DNA of 17,029 nt, taken from JAVBKB01 sp031554275 (GTDB taxonomy: Bacteria; Bacillota; Bacilli; JARBTR01). The DNA lies in contig JAVBKB010000026.1 in assembly GCA_031554275.1 (NCBI GenBank), positions 1 through 17,029 on the forward strand, read 5' to 3'. This document shows, one piece after another, positions 7,379 to 14,957 of the stretch. The notes below the pieces were generated by a model, which worked only from the letters and a program-made list of their open reading frames with translations, searched no databases and had not been told where the DNA came from. The translations under genes were made by a program, and so were the position numbers. Within the stretch, counting starts at the first letter, position 1, and every line of letters begins with the position of its first letter.

Positions 7379-8104
7379 TCAGTCCTCGTATAACCGAATC
7401 ATAGTTTCAGCTGCTACTTTCTTATTTTGTATTAAATAATCAACAAAATTGAACCAGCTACCACACTCATTCAGAATAATGGCATCGGTAGAAATTACAT
7501 AATTACAGGAGCTTAACAACGTGTCTGGATTTAGCACAACTTCAACTTGATGAGAGAGTCCAATTTGGTCTAACACCTCAATCAGCTTCGTTTTTAGCCT
7601 ACCTGAATTCGAGATTGGTGCGTCCAAATAGACAACTGCCTTGGCGACACCAAGTTCATGCAAAGTACTTCCAAACAATTCGATTGCAGTTTCTGTTTTG
7701 TCAATTAGATGATAAGTCCCTCTAAGTCCAGCCAAATCACGATAGCATCCATCCGCACAGTGCAAAACGACTCCATCTGATAAAAGCACTTCTAATGTTA
7801 TGATCAAATTAAAGCCATCAATATAGACTTGTTGACCACTAAGTGCCTCGGGCGTCAGCGCCTTCTTTTGACGTAATGTAATCTCATTGGTTGAGCAAAC
7901 CGATCTTAGTATGGCGTCTCTTTGGCGTTTCTGAAGCAAATACCGATTCGAAACAAAGGTAAGTGCTGACTTTATTGGATAGTCTCGATTCAGTAACCAC
8001 ATGACTTCATGATGTGCTTTCTTTAACAAAGGCCACTGATAATCGGAGAAAAGTTTTCGATCCTCAATGGATACACCGCGTGTTTTTTTTGAATTTGTCA
8101 TCAT
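7379..8104 (-). CDS. DUF434-type protein with PIN-like C-terminal region
   Basis: A 241-residue soluble protein resembling the DUF434 family, with a C-terminal part like DUF5616. The N-terminal ~65 residues are basic and helical (KKAHHEVMWLLNRDYPIKSALTFVSNRYLL). The rest reads as alternating strands and helices with acidic residues at strand ends: YIDGFNLI (~93-100), GCYRDLAG, VVYLDAPIS and VISTDAIIL. That spacing recalls PIN/NYN-type metal-dependent nucleases, but this is inference and no function is established for the family. Two adjacent ATG codons start it; GAAAGG fits either, 5 or 8 nt away. It has its own extended -10 promoter and appears monocistronic. It sits next to the R-M module on the same strand, but the separate promoter argues against operon membership. 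Confidence 0.75.
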   Translation of the reverse strand: MMTNSKKTRGVSIEDRKLFSDYQWPLLKKAHHEVMWLLNRDYPIKSALTFVSNRYLLQKRQRDAILRSVCSTNEITLRQKKALTPEALSGQQVYIDGFNLIITLEVLLSDGVVLHCADGCYRDLAGLRGTYHLIDKTETAIELFGSTLHELGVAKAVVYLDAPISNSGRLKTKLIEVLDQIGLSHQVEVVLNPDTLLSSCNYVISTDAIILNECGSWFNFVDYLIQNKKVAAETMIRLYED

Positions 8105-8141
8105 ACAAACCTTTCATGATTCTAAGTTAAAAGTTAGTATG

Positions 8142-8150
8142 ATTATATCA
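8142..8150 (-). promoter_or_regulatory. Extended -10 promoter of the DUF434 gene
   Basis: On the minus strand the sequence reads TGATATAAT, a perfect TGnTATAAT. The leader to the ATG would be about 30 nt. The -35 region is occupied by an inverted repeat rather than a consensus hexamer. Confidence 0.65.
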
Positions 8151-8192
8151 AAGCAGATGCTCCTTGACCGAGAAACTTAAGATCATCTGCTT
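8151..8192. repeat. 9-bp inverted repeat abutting the DUF434 promoter
   Basis: AAGCAGATG (8151-8159) and CATCTGCTT (8184-8192) are perfect inverted arms separated by 24 nt. They touch the extended -10 on the minus strand, so they overlap the -35 region. This could be an operator or a weak transcript end for the upstream gene. Confidence 0.45.
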
Positions 8193-8233
8193 CAAATTAG
8201 TTTTCACTCACATTTAGTTTGCTAACAAATGAA

Positions 8234-8261
8234 GTTCGTAAGCATCACGCTGCTCACGAAC
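8234..8261 (-). terminator. Probable hairpin terminator downstream of the acyl-CoA synthetase gene
   Basis: GTTCGTAAGCA (8234-8244) and TGCTCACGAAC (8251-8261) pair over 11 positions with one A/C mismatch and a 6-nt loop. On the minus strand the tail is TTCATTTGTT. It lies past the tandem repeat, about 145 nt from the synthetase stop codon. The other strand is also moderately T-rich. Confidence 0.45.
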
Positions 8262-8280
8262 CTCATATTTATTGCCCAAT

Positions 8281-8408
8281 GATAACTCATCTTTTGATTA
8301 TGATAACTAAAGCTTTGCTTTGCGATAATTCATCATTTAATTACGATAACTAAACCGTTGCTTTACGATAACTCATCTTTTGCTTACGATAATTCAACCG
8401 TAGCTTAC
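8281..8408. repeat. Tandem array of six 21-22 bp units
   Basis: Six head-to-tail units start at 8281, 8302, 8324, 8345, 8367 and 8388, with lengths 21, 22, 21, 22, 21 and 21 bp. Each begins GATAAYTMA and most end in TTAC, TTAT or TTGC just before the next GATAA. A degenerate seventh begins at 8409 with GTTAACTC. The array touches the stop codon of the acyl-CoA synthetase, so it forms the start of that gene's 3' untranslated region. The units differ at several positions, so the array is not a recent slippage product. Confidence 0.85.
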
Positions 8409-9943
8409 GTTAACTCGTTCAACAAGTCTTCTTTCAAAAGTCTTTTCATGATTTTACCCGTTGTGTTCTTTGGCAGCTCAGCAACGAATCGGTATTGCGA
8501 AGGGATTTTGTACTTCGCAAGATGTTGCCCACAATAGGCTTGAAGCCCCTCTGCCGTTAAATTCTCATTCCGTGAAACAACACAGCAGTAGATTTCTTCG
8601 CCCAGCTTTGGATTTGGCAACCCAACGACAGCCGCTTCGACAACATCAGGATGCGCATACAACACTTCTTCCACCTCTCGCGGATAAACATTGAAGCCGT
8701 TCAGGATAATCATTTCTTTCTTTCGATCAACGATAAAGAAGAAGCCCTCATCATCAACTTTTGCGAGATCACCTGTATAAAGCCATCCATCCCTAATAAC
8801 TGTCTGGGTTTCTTCGGGTTGCTTGTAATAGCCCTTCATCACATTTGGACCCTTTACAATCAATTCACCAACTTCATTTGATGGTAACAAATTGCCCGCT
8901 TCATCAACGATCCGATTTTCGACATTTGGAATCGATAACCCAATTGATCCTGGTTTACGAATGCCTTGTAATGGGTTAAAGGTTGTGACTGGTGATGCTT
9001 CAGATAGCCCATAGCCTTCAGCAATCGGTACCCCAAATCTTTCTTCGAATTCTGATAGAAGTGCAACCGGCATCGCTGCCCCACCTGAGATACAAACTCG
9101 GAGTGACTGAACTACCTCATTCCCCACCCCTGGTACTTGTAGCAAATAGTTGTACATACTTGGTACACCTGCAAAGAGTGTAGCTTTGTATTTAGCAATT
9201 GACTGTAAGACATCCACAGGATGAAATTTCGGCAACACGATTAAAGATGCTCCTTTTACTAAAGGGGCATTCAAACACGCTGTTAAGCAAAACACATGAA
9301 ACATCGGTAATACTGCGACAACTTTGTCTCGTTCAGAGATTTCTAAGCTCGATGCGCTATCAATGGCATTACTGTACAGATTCTGATGTGTAAGCATTGC
9401 ACCCTTTGGTTTTCCAGTTGTACCAGAAGTGTATAATATGACTGCACAATCATGAGGATCTAGTACAGGTGCCGCAAAATCCGGATTATCCTTGTAGACA
9501 AAATCAAACGCCCAAAGGTCGATAAAGTCATTTTGTAAATCGGTAACTACATCTTGATCGATAACGATGACAGAGGTTAGGTTTGGTAAGTTAGGCGAGA
9601 TGAATTTCACGAGTGGGGTTAATGCCGAAACTGTAATAATGGCTTTGACATCACCATCTTGTAATATGTATGATAGCTCATCTCTTGAGAAAGTTGGGTT
9701 AATCGGAATTACTGTGGCTCCTGCACGGAAAGCCCCATATAAACCAATAATGAATTGCGGACAATTCCCGATCAGTAGCGCAATATGATCACCTTTACCA
9801 ACTCCCATGGACTCAAGACCTGCTGCAAAACGAGTTACTTGTTGATCAAGTTGTTGGAAGCTTATTTCACTTTCTGCGAAATATAATGCTGGCTTCTCCG
9901 GAACTTGCAACGCTGTTTGCTGCAAATGCTGATGTAGATTCAA
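8405..9943 (-). CDS. Long-chain fatty-acid--CoA ligase (acyl-CoA synthetase)
   Basis: A 512-residue ANL-superfamily enzyme that activates a fatty acid with ATP to acyl-AMP and then acyl-CoA, for beta-oxidation or lipid use. Numbered from the start chosen here, it has the AMP-binding loop YTSGTTGKPKG (171-181), the core motif GYGLSEASP (310-318), YTGD (389-392), the hinge and linker DRKKEMIILNGFNVYP (406-421), and the C-terminal catalytic lysine in TTGKIMKR (Lys497). The length matches short bacterial LcfA/FadD-type ligases. I place the start at TTG 9943, because GAGGAGG (9956-9950) lies 6 nt upstream. The longer frame from TTG 9976 would run through this ribosome site and add 11 unlikely residues. 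It stands alone, with tandem repeats immediately after its stop. Chain-length preference cannot be told. Confidence 0.92.
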   Translation of the reverse strand: MNLHQHLQQTALQVPEKPALYFAESEISFQQLDQQVTRFAAGLESMGVGKGDHIALLIGNCPQFIIGLYGAFRAGATVIPINPTFSRDELSYILQDGDVKAIITVSALTPLVKFISPNLPNLTSVIVIDQDVVTDLQNDFIDLWAFDFVYKDNPDFAAPVLDPHDCAVILYTSGTTGKPKGAMLTHQNLYSNAIDSASSLEISERDKVVAVLPMFHVFCLTACLNAPLVKGASLIVLPKFHPVDVLQSIAKYKATLFAGVPSMYNYLLQVPGVGNEVVQSLRVCISGGAAMPVALLSEFEERFGVPIAEGYGLSEASPVTTFNPLQGIRKPGSIGLSIPNVENRIVDEAGNLLPSNEVGELIVKGPNVMKGYYKQPEETQTVIRDGWLYTGDLAKVDDEGFFFIVDRKKEMIILNGFNVYPREVEEVLYAHPDVVEAAVVGLPNPKLGEEIYCCVVSRNENLTAEGLQAYCGQHLAKYKIPSQYRFVAELPKNTTGKIMKRLLKEDLLNELT

Positions 9944-10052
9944 ACAATCCCTCCTCTTAATTAAATCATTATTCAAAACAAATCCCAGCAGGTTAAACTA
10001 TGAAAGCAATCAGAATTATTAAATATCTATTCGTAAGTACCATTATTTAGAC

Positions 10053-10081
10053 TTCAACTCCACTTTTAAAAGAGGTATGAT
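10053..10081 (+). promoter_or_regulatory. Possible promoter of the 10113-11758 gene pair
   Basis: TTCAAC (10053-10058), a 17-nt spacer and TATGAT (10076-10081), giving a leader of about 25 nt before the ATG at 10113. The -10 is good and the -35 is poor. Confidence 0.35.
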
Positions 10082-10112
10082 ATGGCTAGAAGATTGAATG
10101 GAGGATAACTTA

Positions 10113-11237
10113 ATGAATCATGCACGTACTACCATCGAAGCGTTAGAGCTTGTGTTACAAAATCAGTGGGGACCATCGGAAAGTGGTGATGAATACATCG
10201 TTTTCACCAAATATGGTTTGCAAATCAGTGTGATGCCTAATGTAGTGATTAGCCCTGACAGCGCAGTCGCCCATATTGATTTTCTGGTAACACACCCAAG
10301 TTTCGATGAACCCATTTTCGATACGTCATCCAGTGTTGGTGAAAAAGCAGATGATGCCATTGGAAAAGCAGTATTTATGTTTATCCAAACCATTTTAGAT
10401 TCGATCAAATTGTGTCTGGATCGTGAAAAGCCAAGTGCCGAATTGGCTTCAACACTTGACGGGAAACTTCATGAGTGGAATGTCTATTTTAGTAATATCG
10501 TTGGCATTGGAAATAGTGATGAGGTTGATAATATCAATTTCTTTGAAGAATTGTTACCTTACTTTTCTAATCATTTAGGTACTCGAAAAATGTGTTGGGT
10601 CAAAATATTTGCTGCGTTAATTAATGGGGAGATTACTTCTGAGGTTCGATTCAATAATTTTGTTAGTGCTGAGCTTTCAACAGCATTGCACAAGCTCATC
10701 GAAACTTGGTCGAAGGATACAAATTTCGTCACAAAGAAGCAGGTACTCTTTTTCGAACAAAAAGATTCCACTTACAAACGTTATCCGTACACAAAGATTC
10801 AAATTGAGGAGCTAGCATGTCAAGCAGTCGAGATACTTGGGTCAGCTAACACCGATGAAAAATATCAAAACCGGTATCAAGACCTATTAGCCGTAACAAA
10901 TGATCCACATCTTGCTCAAGAGTTGATGAGTTTCATCCCTGAAATTTGTGCTGAACTCCATTTTGATGAGGTTTGGTTAGGAGAAAAATTTGGTGTTGCC
11001 AAAGAAAACGATACACTGGAAGTCTACATGGATCAGTTTACTTGCTATCGATGGATACAAGAACGAGTAATCAAAGGATTTGTCTCGGGAGAATTTTCAT
11101 CAGAGTTATACAAGGAAATCATTTATTCGAGTGCAACACTAAATGTAATTAATCAAGCAACAGAAGCTGGCAGTGAACTAAAGGATTTAACGATTTCGGT
11201 AAGTATGAATGTTGACGAAGATTATCAAGTGAGGTAA
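10113..11237 (+). CDS. Conserved hypothetical protein, possibly DUF6348-like N-terminus
   Basis: A 374-residue soluble, acidic protein with no signal peptide or membrane segment. I do not recognise a function. The first ~130 residues (FTKYGLQISVMPN, then DEPIFDTSSSVGEKADDAIGKAV and EWNVYFSNIVGIGN) loosely recall DUF6348-type proteins, in which a beta-rich start is followed by a helix. The remainder is helical with many aromatic and acidic residues and no catalytic motif I can see. The start is ATG 10113 rather than 10098, because GGAGG (10100-10104) is 8 nt before it and lies inside the longer frame. A zinc-ribbon gene begins 47 bp after its stop on the same strand with no terminator between, so the two probably share a transcript and perhaps a process. 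Confidence 0.8.
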   Translation: MNHARTTIEALELVLQNQWGPSESGDEYIVFTKYGLQISVMPNVVISPDSAVAHIDFLVTHPSFDEPIFDTSSSVGEKADDAIGKAVFMFIQTILDSIKLCLDREKPSAELASTLDGKLHEWNVYFSNIVGIGNSDEVDNINFFEELLPYFSNHLGTRKMCWVKIFAALINGEITSEVRFNNFVSAELSTALHKLIETWSKDTNFVTKKQVLFFEQKDSTYKRYPYTKIQIEELACQAVEILGSANTDEKYQNRYQDLLAVTNDPHLAQELMSFIPEICAELHFDEVWLGEKFGVAKENDTLEVYMDQFTCYRWIQERVIKGFVSGEFSSELYKEIIYSSATLNVINQATEAGSELKDLTISVSMNVDEDYQVR

Positions 11238-11284
11238 ATCCGGAGCTATTTATCTATTATGCTGTTACTAGGGTGGTGGTGAAA

Positions 11285-11758
11285 ATGGGCGAGGCATACC
11301 ATATATTATGTAATGACTGTGATTTCAAAAAGGATATTTGGGTTGGAATAGGTTTCAACCATTGTTACCCAGATTCCGCCTACAAATTAATGAAGAATCC
11401 AAAGATAAAAGCAGAAATAAAAAATAGGCTGCCATTTGTTGTTGCAGCACCAAGTGTATATGATTCATTTTTCCATTGCCCGAATTGTGATTTTATTGAT
11501 AGCAAATTATTTGTATCCATGATCACTTTGGGGACAGATACAGATGTCTTAGATGCTATACCTCTATTGGAGGAACAATTGTTTGTATCAATCAAAAATG
11601 AAGCGATTTATTTTGAAACTACATATAGCTGCCCGAACTGCCAAACAAAACTAGAGAATTTGGGTAGCAACTATGAGTTTGAAAATATAAGTGAGATTCC
11701 ATGTCAACAATGCCGAAGGCACTCACTGACAGCACAACCGTTCATGGATTGGGACTAA
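11285..11758 (+). CDS. Zinc-ribbon protein with four CxxC pairs, function unknown
   Basis: A 157-residue protein beginning MGEAYHILCNDCDF. Four CxxC knuckles occur at C9/C12, C65/C68, C116/C119 and C140/C143, enough for two zinc sites, probably pairing first with second and third with fourth. A basic KNPKIKAEIKNRLPF stretch lies between the first two. There is no helix-turn-helix, signal peptide or membrane helix. Similar small zinc-ribbon proteins occur in Gram-positive genomes without a known role. I take ATG 11285 as the start because the run GGGTGGTGG just upstream reads as the ribosome site; in-frame GTG codons from 11273 would lie within it. It is the second gene of a likely two-gene unit and converges with lplJ. 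Confidence 0.8.
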   Translation: MGEAYHILCNDCDFKKDIWVGIGFNHCYPDSAYKLMKNPKIKAEIKNRLPFVVAAPSVYDSFFHCPNCDFIDSKLFVSMITLGTDTDVLDAIPLLEEQLFVSIKNEAIYFETTYSCPNCQTKLENLGSNYEFENISEIPCQQCRRHSLTAQPFMDWD

Positions 11759-11785
11759 GTCTATTATCTGCACCAAAATCATAAT

Positions 11786-11812
11786 GGTCTATCATTTCAA
11801 CCATGGTAGACC
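11786..11812. terminator. Hairpin of repeat copy 1, possible bidirectional terminator
   Basis: GGTCTATCAT (11786-11795) and ATGGTAGACC (11803-11812) form a 10-bp stem with one G-U pair and the loop TTCAACC. It lies between convergent genes. The minus-strand tail ATTATGATTTT is moderately T-rich and the plus-strand tail is not. Confidence 0.45.
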
Positions 11813-11880
11813 TAAACTCAAGGGCGGTGCGCGCGACCCACAAGGCGGAGCCTATCATTTCAACCATGGTAGACCTAAAC
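11789..11880. repeat. Two perfect 29-bp direct repeats with a 34-bp GC-rich spacer
   Basis: Copy 1 is 11789-11817 and copy 2 is 11852-11880; they are identical over 29 bp, each starting CTATCATTTCAACC and ending GACCTAAAC. The 34-bp spacer (11818-11851) is strikingly GC-rich (GGGCGGTGCGCGCGACCC within it) compared with its surroundings. The repeats are internally palindromic (CTATCAT / ATGGTAG). The 29/34 geometry is CRISPR-like, but only two copies exist and no cas gene is in the window, so I do not call a CRISPR array. Confidence 0.85.
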
Positions 11881-11901
11881 CGTTTACTGCCCCAACCCGT
11901 T

Positions 11902-12894
11902 TCAACCACAAATAAGTTCTATCAATTCCGCAATGGTTACATCCCCAAAATACTTCTCAATCGCAACATCCCGCAGTGCTAGCGCTAGCGATTGCTGATC
12001 ATATCGTGTGCCTACTAGCGTTTGTTCAAGCTCTGAGATATCGCTTTGCCCAAAGAAATCACCATAGATTTTGCAATCGGCAATTTTCCCTGCAGTCACA
12101 TTGAGACGGATATCAATCTGACCAATTGGAAAGCGATGTACACGAGTTAGATCGAATTGCGGAGACTTGCCGTAATTCCAATCCCAATCCTGATACCTAG
12201 TTTTTGCAATCTCTTTAATCTGTCGCCAGTCCGTTTCCGTCCATTGATAAGTTGGTATATGGACTTCCTCTTGGAAAATCTCTTGCAAAAGCACCTTGCG
12301 AAAATCCTCCATGCTTATTTCTTTCACTAGAAATTCCGAAATATTTGCAACTCGACTGCGTACTGATTGGATGCCTTTCGAAAGAATTTTTTCCTGCTTC
12401 ACGTTTAGCGCAGCGACAAGGTTTTCAATATTCAAATTAAACATTAGGGTACCATGATTAAACATCCTCCCCTTTGAAGCGAACTGTGCGTTGCCTGAAA
12501 TCTTGCGTTCGTCCACTTGCAGGTCATTCCGACCACTCAACTCTGCGTTAACACCCATTGAGCGCAGCGCAGTGACAACTGGCTCAGTGAACTTGCGAAA
12601 ATTATGAAAACTATTCCCATCATCATTTGTGATGAAACTGAAATTCAAATTACCTAAATCGTGATATACTGCACCCCCACCCGAAAGTCGGCGGACAACA
12701 GGGAGCTGGTGCTTTTCTACATAAGACTGATTGATCTCCTGCATCGCAACTTGATTCTTCCCAATTATGATCGAAGGACGATTAATATAGAAGAGCAGAT
12801 AGTCATCATCAACCGACAAATTCTTCAATGCATACTCTTCAATCGCTAAATTCAGATGTGGATCAGTAATACCCTTATTATCAAGAAAAATCAT
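11902..12894 (-). CDS. lplJ: Lipoate--protein ligase
   Basis: A 330-residue ligase that attaches free lipoate, through lipoyl-AMP, to lysines of the E2 subunits of 2-oxoacid dehydrogenases and of GcvH. The LplA/LplJ hallmarks are the opening NGITDP-like NKGITDPHLNLAIEEY (6-21), RRLSGGGAVYHDLGN (68-82), the catalytic lysine in RKISGNAQ (Lys131) and HGTL (147-150). A C-terminal accessory domain occupies about 250-330. The length matches LplJ of Bacillus subtilis (331). The ribosome site is weak (GGGGTAGG, about 5-8 nt from the ATG), but the start matches the usual family N-terminus. It lies 96 bp downstream of the RluD-type gene and may be read through from it or from a weak promoter in the gap. 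The choice of LplJ over LplA as symbol is by Bacillales convention. Confidence 0.93.
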   Translation of the reverse strand: MIFLDNKGITDPHLNLAIEEYALKNLSVDDDYLLFYINRPSIIIGKNQVAMQEINQSYVEKHQLPVVRRLSGGGAVYHDLGNLNFSFITNDDGNSFHNFRKFTEPVVTALRSMGVNAELSGRNDLQVDERKISGNAQFASKGRMFNHGTLMFNLNIENLVAALNVKQEKILSKGIQSVRSRVANISEFLVKEISMEDFRKVLLQEIFQEEVHIPTYQWTETDWRQIKEIAKTRYQDWDWNYGKSPQFDLTRVHRFPIGQIDIRLNVTAGKIADCKIYGDFFGQSDISELEQTLVGTRYDQQSLALALRDVAIEKYFGDVTIAELIELICG

Positions 12895-12938
12895 TTGCCT
12901 ACCCCATTTCTTTTAAAATCCGCATATCTACTTGTTCC

Positions 12939-12967
12939 TTATAAGAAAACCGCAAATTCTTTTACAA
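12939..12967 (-). promoter_or_regulatory. Possible promoter of lplJ
   Basis: On the minus strand TTGTAA (12967-12962), a 17-nt spacer and TTATAA (12944-12939); reading the -10 as TATAAG gives an 18-nt spacer. Both hexamers are imperfect, so this is a tentative call. Confidence 0.3.
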
Positions 12968-12990
12968 GCCAATGTGAACAAAACTGCAAT

Positions 12991-13944
12991 TTACAAGAGT
13001 CGCTGCATATCCTCAGGCAATGCTGCAGTTATTTCGATTTCCTGCCCTGACACTGGATGCACGAAACTAATTTTGCAACAGTGCAATGCCTGCCGCTTCA
13101 TATGGTTTGTGCTCCCGCCATAAAGATCATCACCAATTAAGGGGTGACCAATATGTGAAAGATGCACCCGGATTTGATGGGTGCGCCCAGTGAAAAGCTG
13201 CAGGCGAACATGACTAAACTCCGTCAGATGCCTATCACTAGTTGCTTCATCTATTGGCTCAACTTGACCTGTTAATAGTTGCTGTTCACCCATTTCGTGG
13301 ACAGCAATCCGTTCATAAGCTGTATGCGCATATTTGCCATCTGGGCGAACTTCTCTTTCAATAATGCTATCTGTCTTCCGCCCAATTGGCTCGATAATGC
13401 TACCTTGTTCAGAAATCTCACCATGCACAAATGCTTCGTACTGCCGCTTCACCTGGTTTTTCTGCTGTGCTAGTGAAAGAAGATGATGAATGTGACGATG
13501 CTTTGCAATGAGTACAATGCCAGAAGTGTCCCGATCCAATCTAGTGACAATATGAATGGTTGCATGCAGTTCAATTTGTTGATAGTGATATAGCAAGGCA
13601 TTTGCCAAGCTTCCCGCTTGCTGCAAGTTGGATGGAATGGTATTCATCCCGGCTGGTTTATTCACGACAATCACTACATCATCTTCATATAATATTTTCA
13701 GCGGAATGTTCTCTGCAAGTATTTTCTCACTTGGGTTTTCAGGTGGAAAAACAACCTCAATTATATCGCCCGTTTGCAAAGGTACACGAACATTTTGTGC
13801 AATACCATTGATGGTAATATGTCCTCCATGAAACTTAATGTCCTTTAATGCTGTCCGTGATATTTGCCGTTCAACTAGAAATTGTCGCAACAATTTATTG
13901 GTATCGGCGGCGGCTGCAACCCATGATAACGAGAATTTATTCAC
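12991..13944 (-). CDS. RluA/RluD-family pseudouridine synthase (YjbO-like)
   Basis: A 317-residue RNA pseudouridine synthase. An S4-like RNA-binding segment occupies about residues 15-75 (LLRQFLVERQISRTALKDIKF, ending GDIIEVVFPPE). The catalytic domain has VVNKPAGM (93-100), the catalytic aspartate in TRLDRDTSGI (Asp137) and the C-terminal signature TGRTHQIRVHLSHIGHPLIGD. The usual His before RLD is Thr here, a tolerated change. A short insertion (about residues 220-243, rich in acidic and polar residues) precedes the last conserved block. GTG is the start, with GGGAGG 5 nt upstream. It follows the NAD kinase on the same strand, as yjbO follows the NAD kinase in Bacillus, but across a 212-bp gap. 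The target uridine cannot be inferred with certainty. Confidence 0.92.
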   Translation of the reverse strand: MNKFSLSWVAAAADTNKLLRQFLVERQISRTALKDIKFHGGHITINGIAQNVRVPLQTGDIIEVVFPPENPSEKILAENIPLKILYEDDVVIVVNKPAGMNTIPSNLQQAGSLANALLYHYQQIELHATIHIVTRLDRDTSGIVLIAKHRHIHHLLSLAQQKNQVKRQYEAFVHGEISEQGSIIEPIGRKTDSIIEREVRPDGKYAHTAYERIAVHEMGEQQLLTGQVEPIDEATSDRHLTEFSHVRLQLFTGRTHQIRVHLSHIGHPLIGDDLYGGSTNHMKRQALHCCKISFVHPVSGQEIEITAALPEDMQRLL

Positions 13945-14156
13945 AAGCGCCTCCCGTTTGAATCGGTTTTTTTAAAAACTTAGTTACCCATTAATTCGGT
14001 AATAGTTGTATCCAAACTCTTCTTTTTCAAAAATGACACCATTTGCCTCAATTATTTACAGGAGGCAATGTTAGTGGGCTTGCAATTAATCACAATATCG
14101 TGGACACCAATCCTGTGAAGTTCAGGGATGATCAATGCCAAATTATTGGATTACAG

Positions 14157-14957
14157 TTATCTCCCCATTCCAATGAACGAATCACGAACACGGTTCCAAA
14201 ACGGGAATGACCGGTATCGGGCAAAACGCACTGTTCTTTCACTCACTTTAAAAGTGATCGTCTTTACATTTGTGTGAATGGAATTCAAGTGATCAATGGA
14301 TAGTCGAAACTGATCTTGGTTGTTTGGGTACAGTTTAACAATATGATGCTCAGGAAACACAAGGGAAGATCCTATTGTTCGATACACGCGATTGTTGATT
14401 GAAGCCATCTCTGCCATCTGCATGACTGGAATAGAGGGATGGATCAACGCACCCCCAAGTGATTTATTGTAAGCAGTACTCCCAGATGGAGTTGAAAAAC
14501 AAAGTCCGTCACCCCGGAAACATTCAAATGGAGCATTATTGATTTCCACATCCACAACCAATGTAGGTGCAACACTTTTCACAGTGGATTCATTTAACGC
14601 AAGATAACTGATAGGCGCCTGTTCATCGTGGAAAGTCAATTCCACACTTAATAACGGATACTCAACGATCTGCGCTTGTTCTTTCGCAACTTCTAGAGCA
14701 AGAAAGACCATCTCATCCACTGACCAATCAGCATAGAATCCTAGATGACCAGTATGAATACCAACAAAAGCGGTGTGATCTAAGATCGACTTATAGCGAT
14801 GAAACGCATATAATAAAGTTCCGTCTCCGCCAACCGTAATGACAATATTCGGATTATCATTGTCCATTTCTAATTTCTTGTTCTCTAAGTGAATTTGAAG
14901 TTTTGACTTTATATCATTTGAATGCTCATCGCCTCTAGAAATTACTGCAAACTTCAT
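14157..14957 (-). CDS. nadK: NAD kinase
   Basis: A 266-residue ATP-NAD kinase that makes NADP from NAD in the cytosol. It has the nucleotide-binding GGDGT (43-47), the conserved NE pair in LALNEST (Asn122-Glu123), and the glycine- and serine-rich block GDGLCFSTPSGSTAYNKSLGGA spanning 149-170. The length is typical of Gram-positive NadK/PpnKA. The ATG is preceded by a poor ribosome site (TAGGTA about 9 nt away, GAGGG farther). It is divergent from the CYTH gene, with 123 bp between them. In Bacillus the order is yjbK, yjbL, relQ, nadK on one strand; here relQ is missing and the strand differs, so the neighbourhood has been rearranged. It is likely co-transcribed with the RluD-type gene downstream. 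Confidence 0.95.
   Translation of the reverse strand: MKFAVISRGDEHSNDIKSKLQIHLENKKLEMDNDNPNIVITVGGDGTLLYAFHRYKSILDHTAFVGIHTGHLGFYADWSVDEMVFLALEVAKEQAQIVEYPLLSVELTFHDEQAPISYLALNESTVKSVAPTLVVDVEINNAPFECFRGDGLCFSTPSGSTAYNKSLGGALIHPSIPVMQMAEMASINNRVYRTIGSSLVFPEHHIVKLYPNNQDQFRLSIDHLNSIHTNVKTITFKVSERTVRFARYRSFPFWNRVRDSFIGMGR

Noticed and set aside
11789..11880. Calling the 29/34-bp repeat pair a CRISPR array.
   Set aside because: Only two repeats and one spacer, no cas genes, no leader, and the repeats work as hairpins between convergent genes. Reported as a direct repeat instead.
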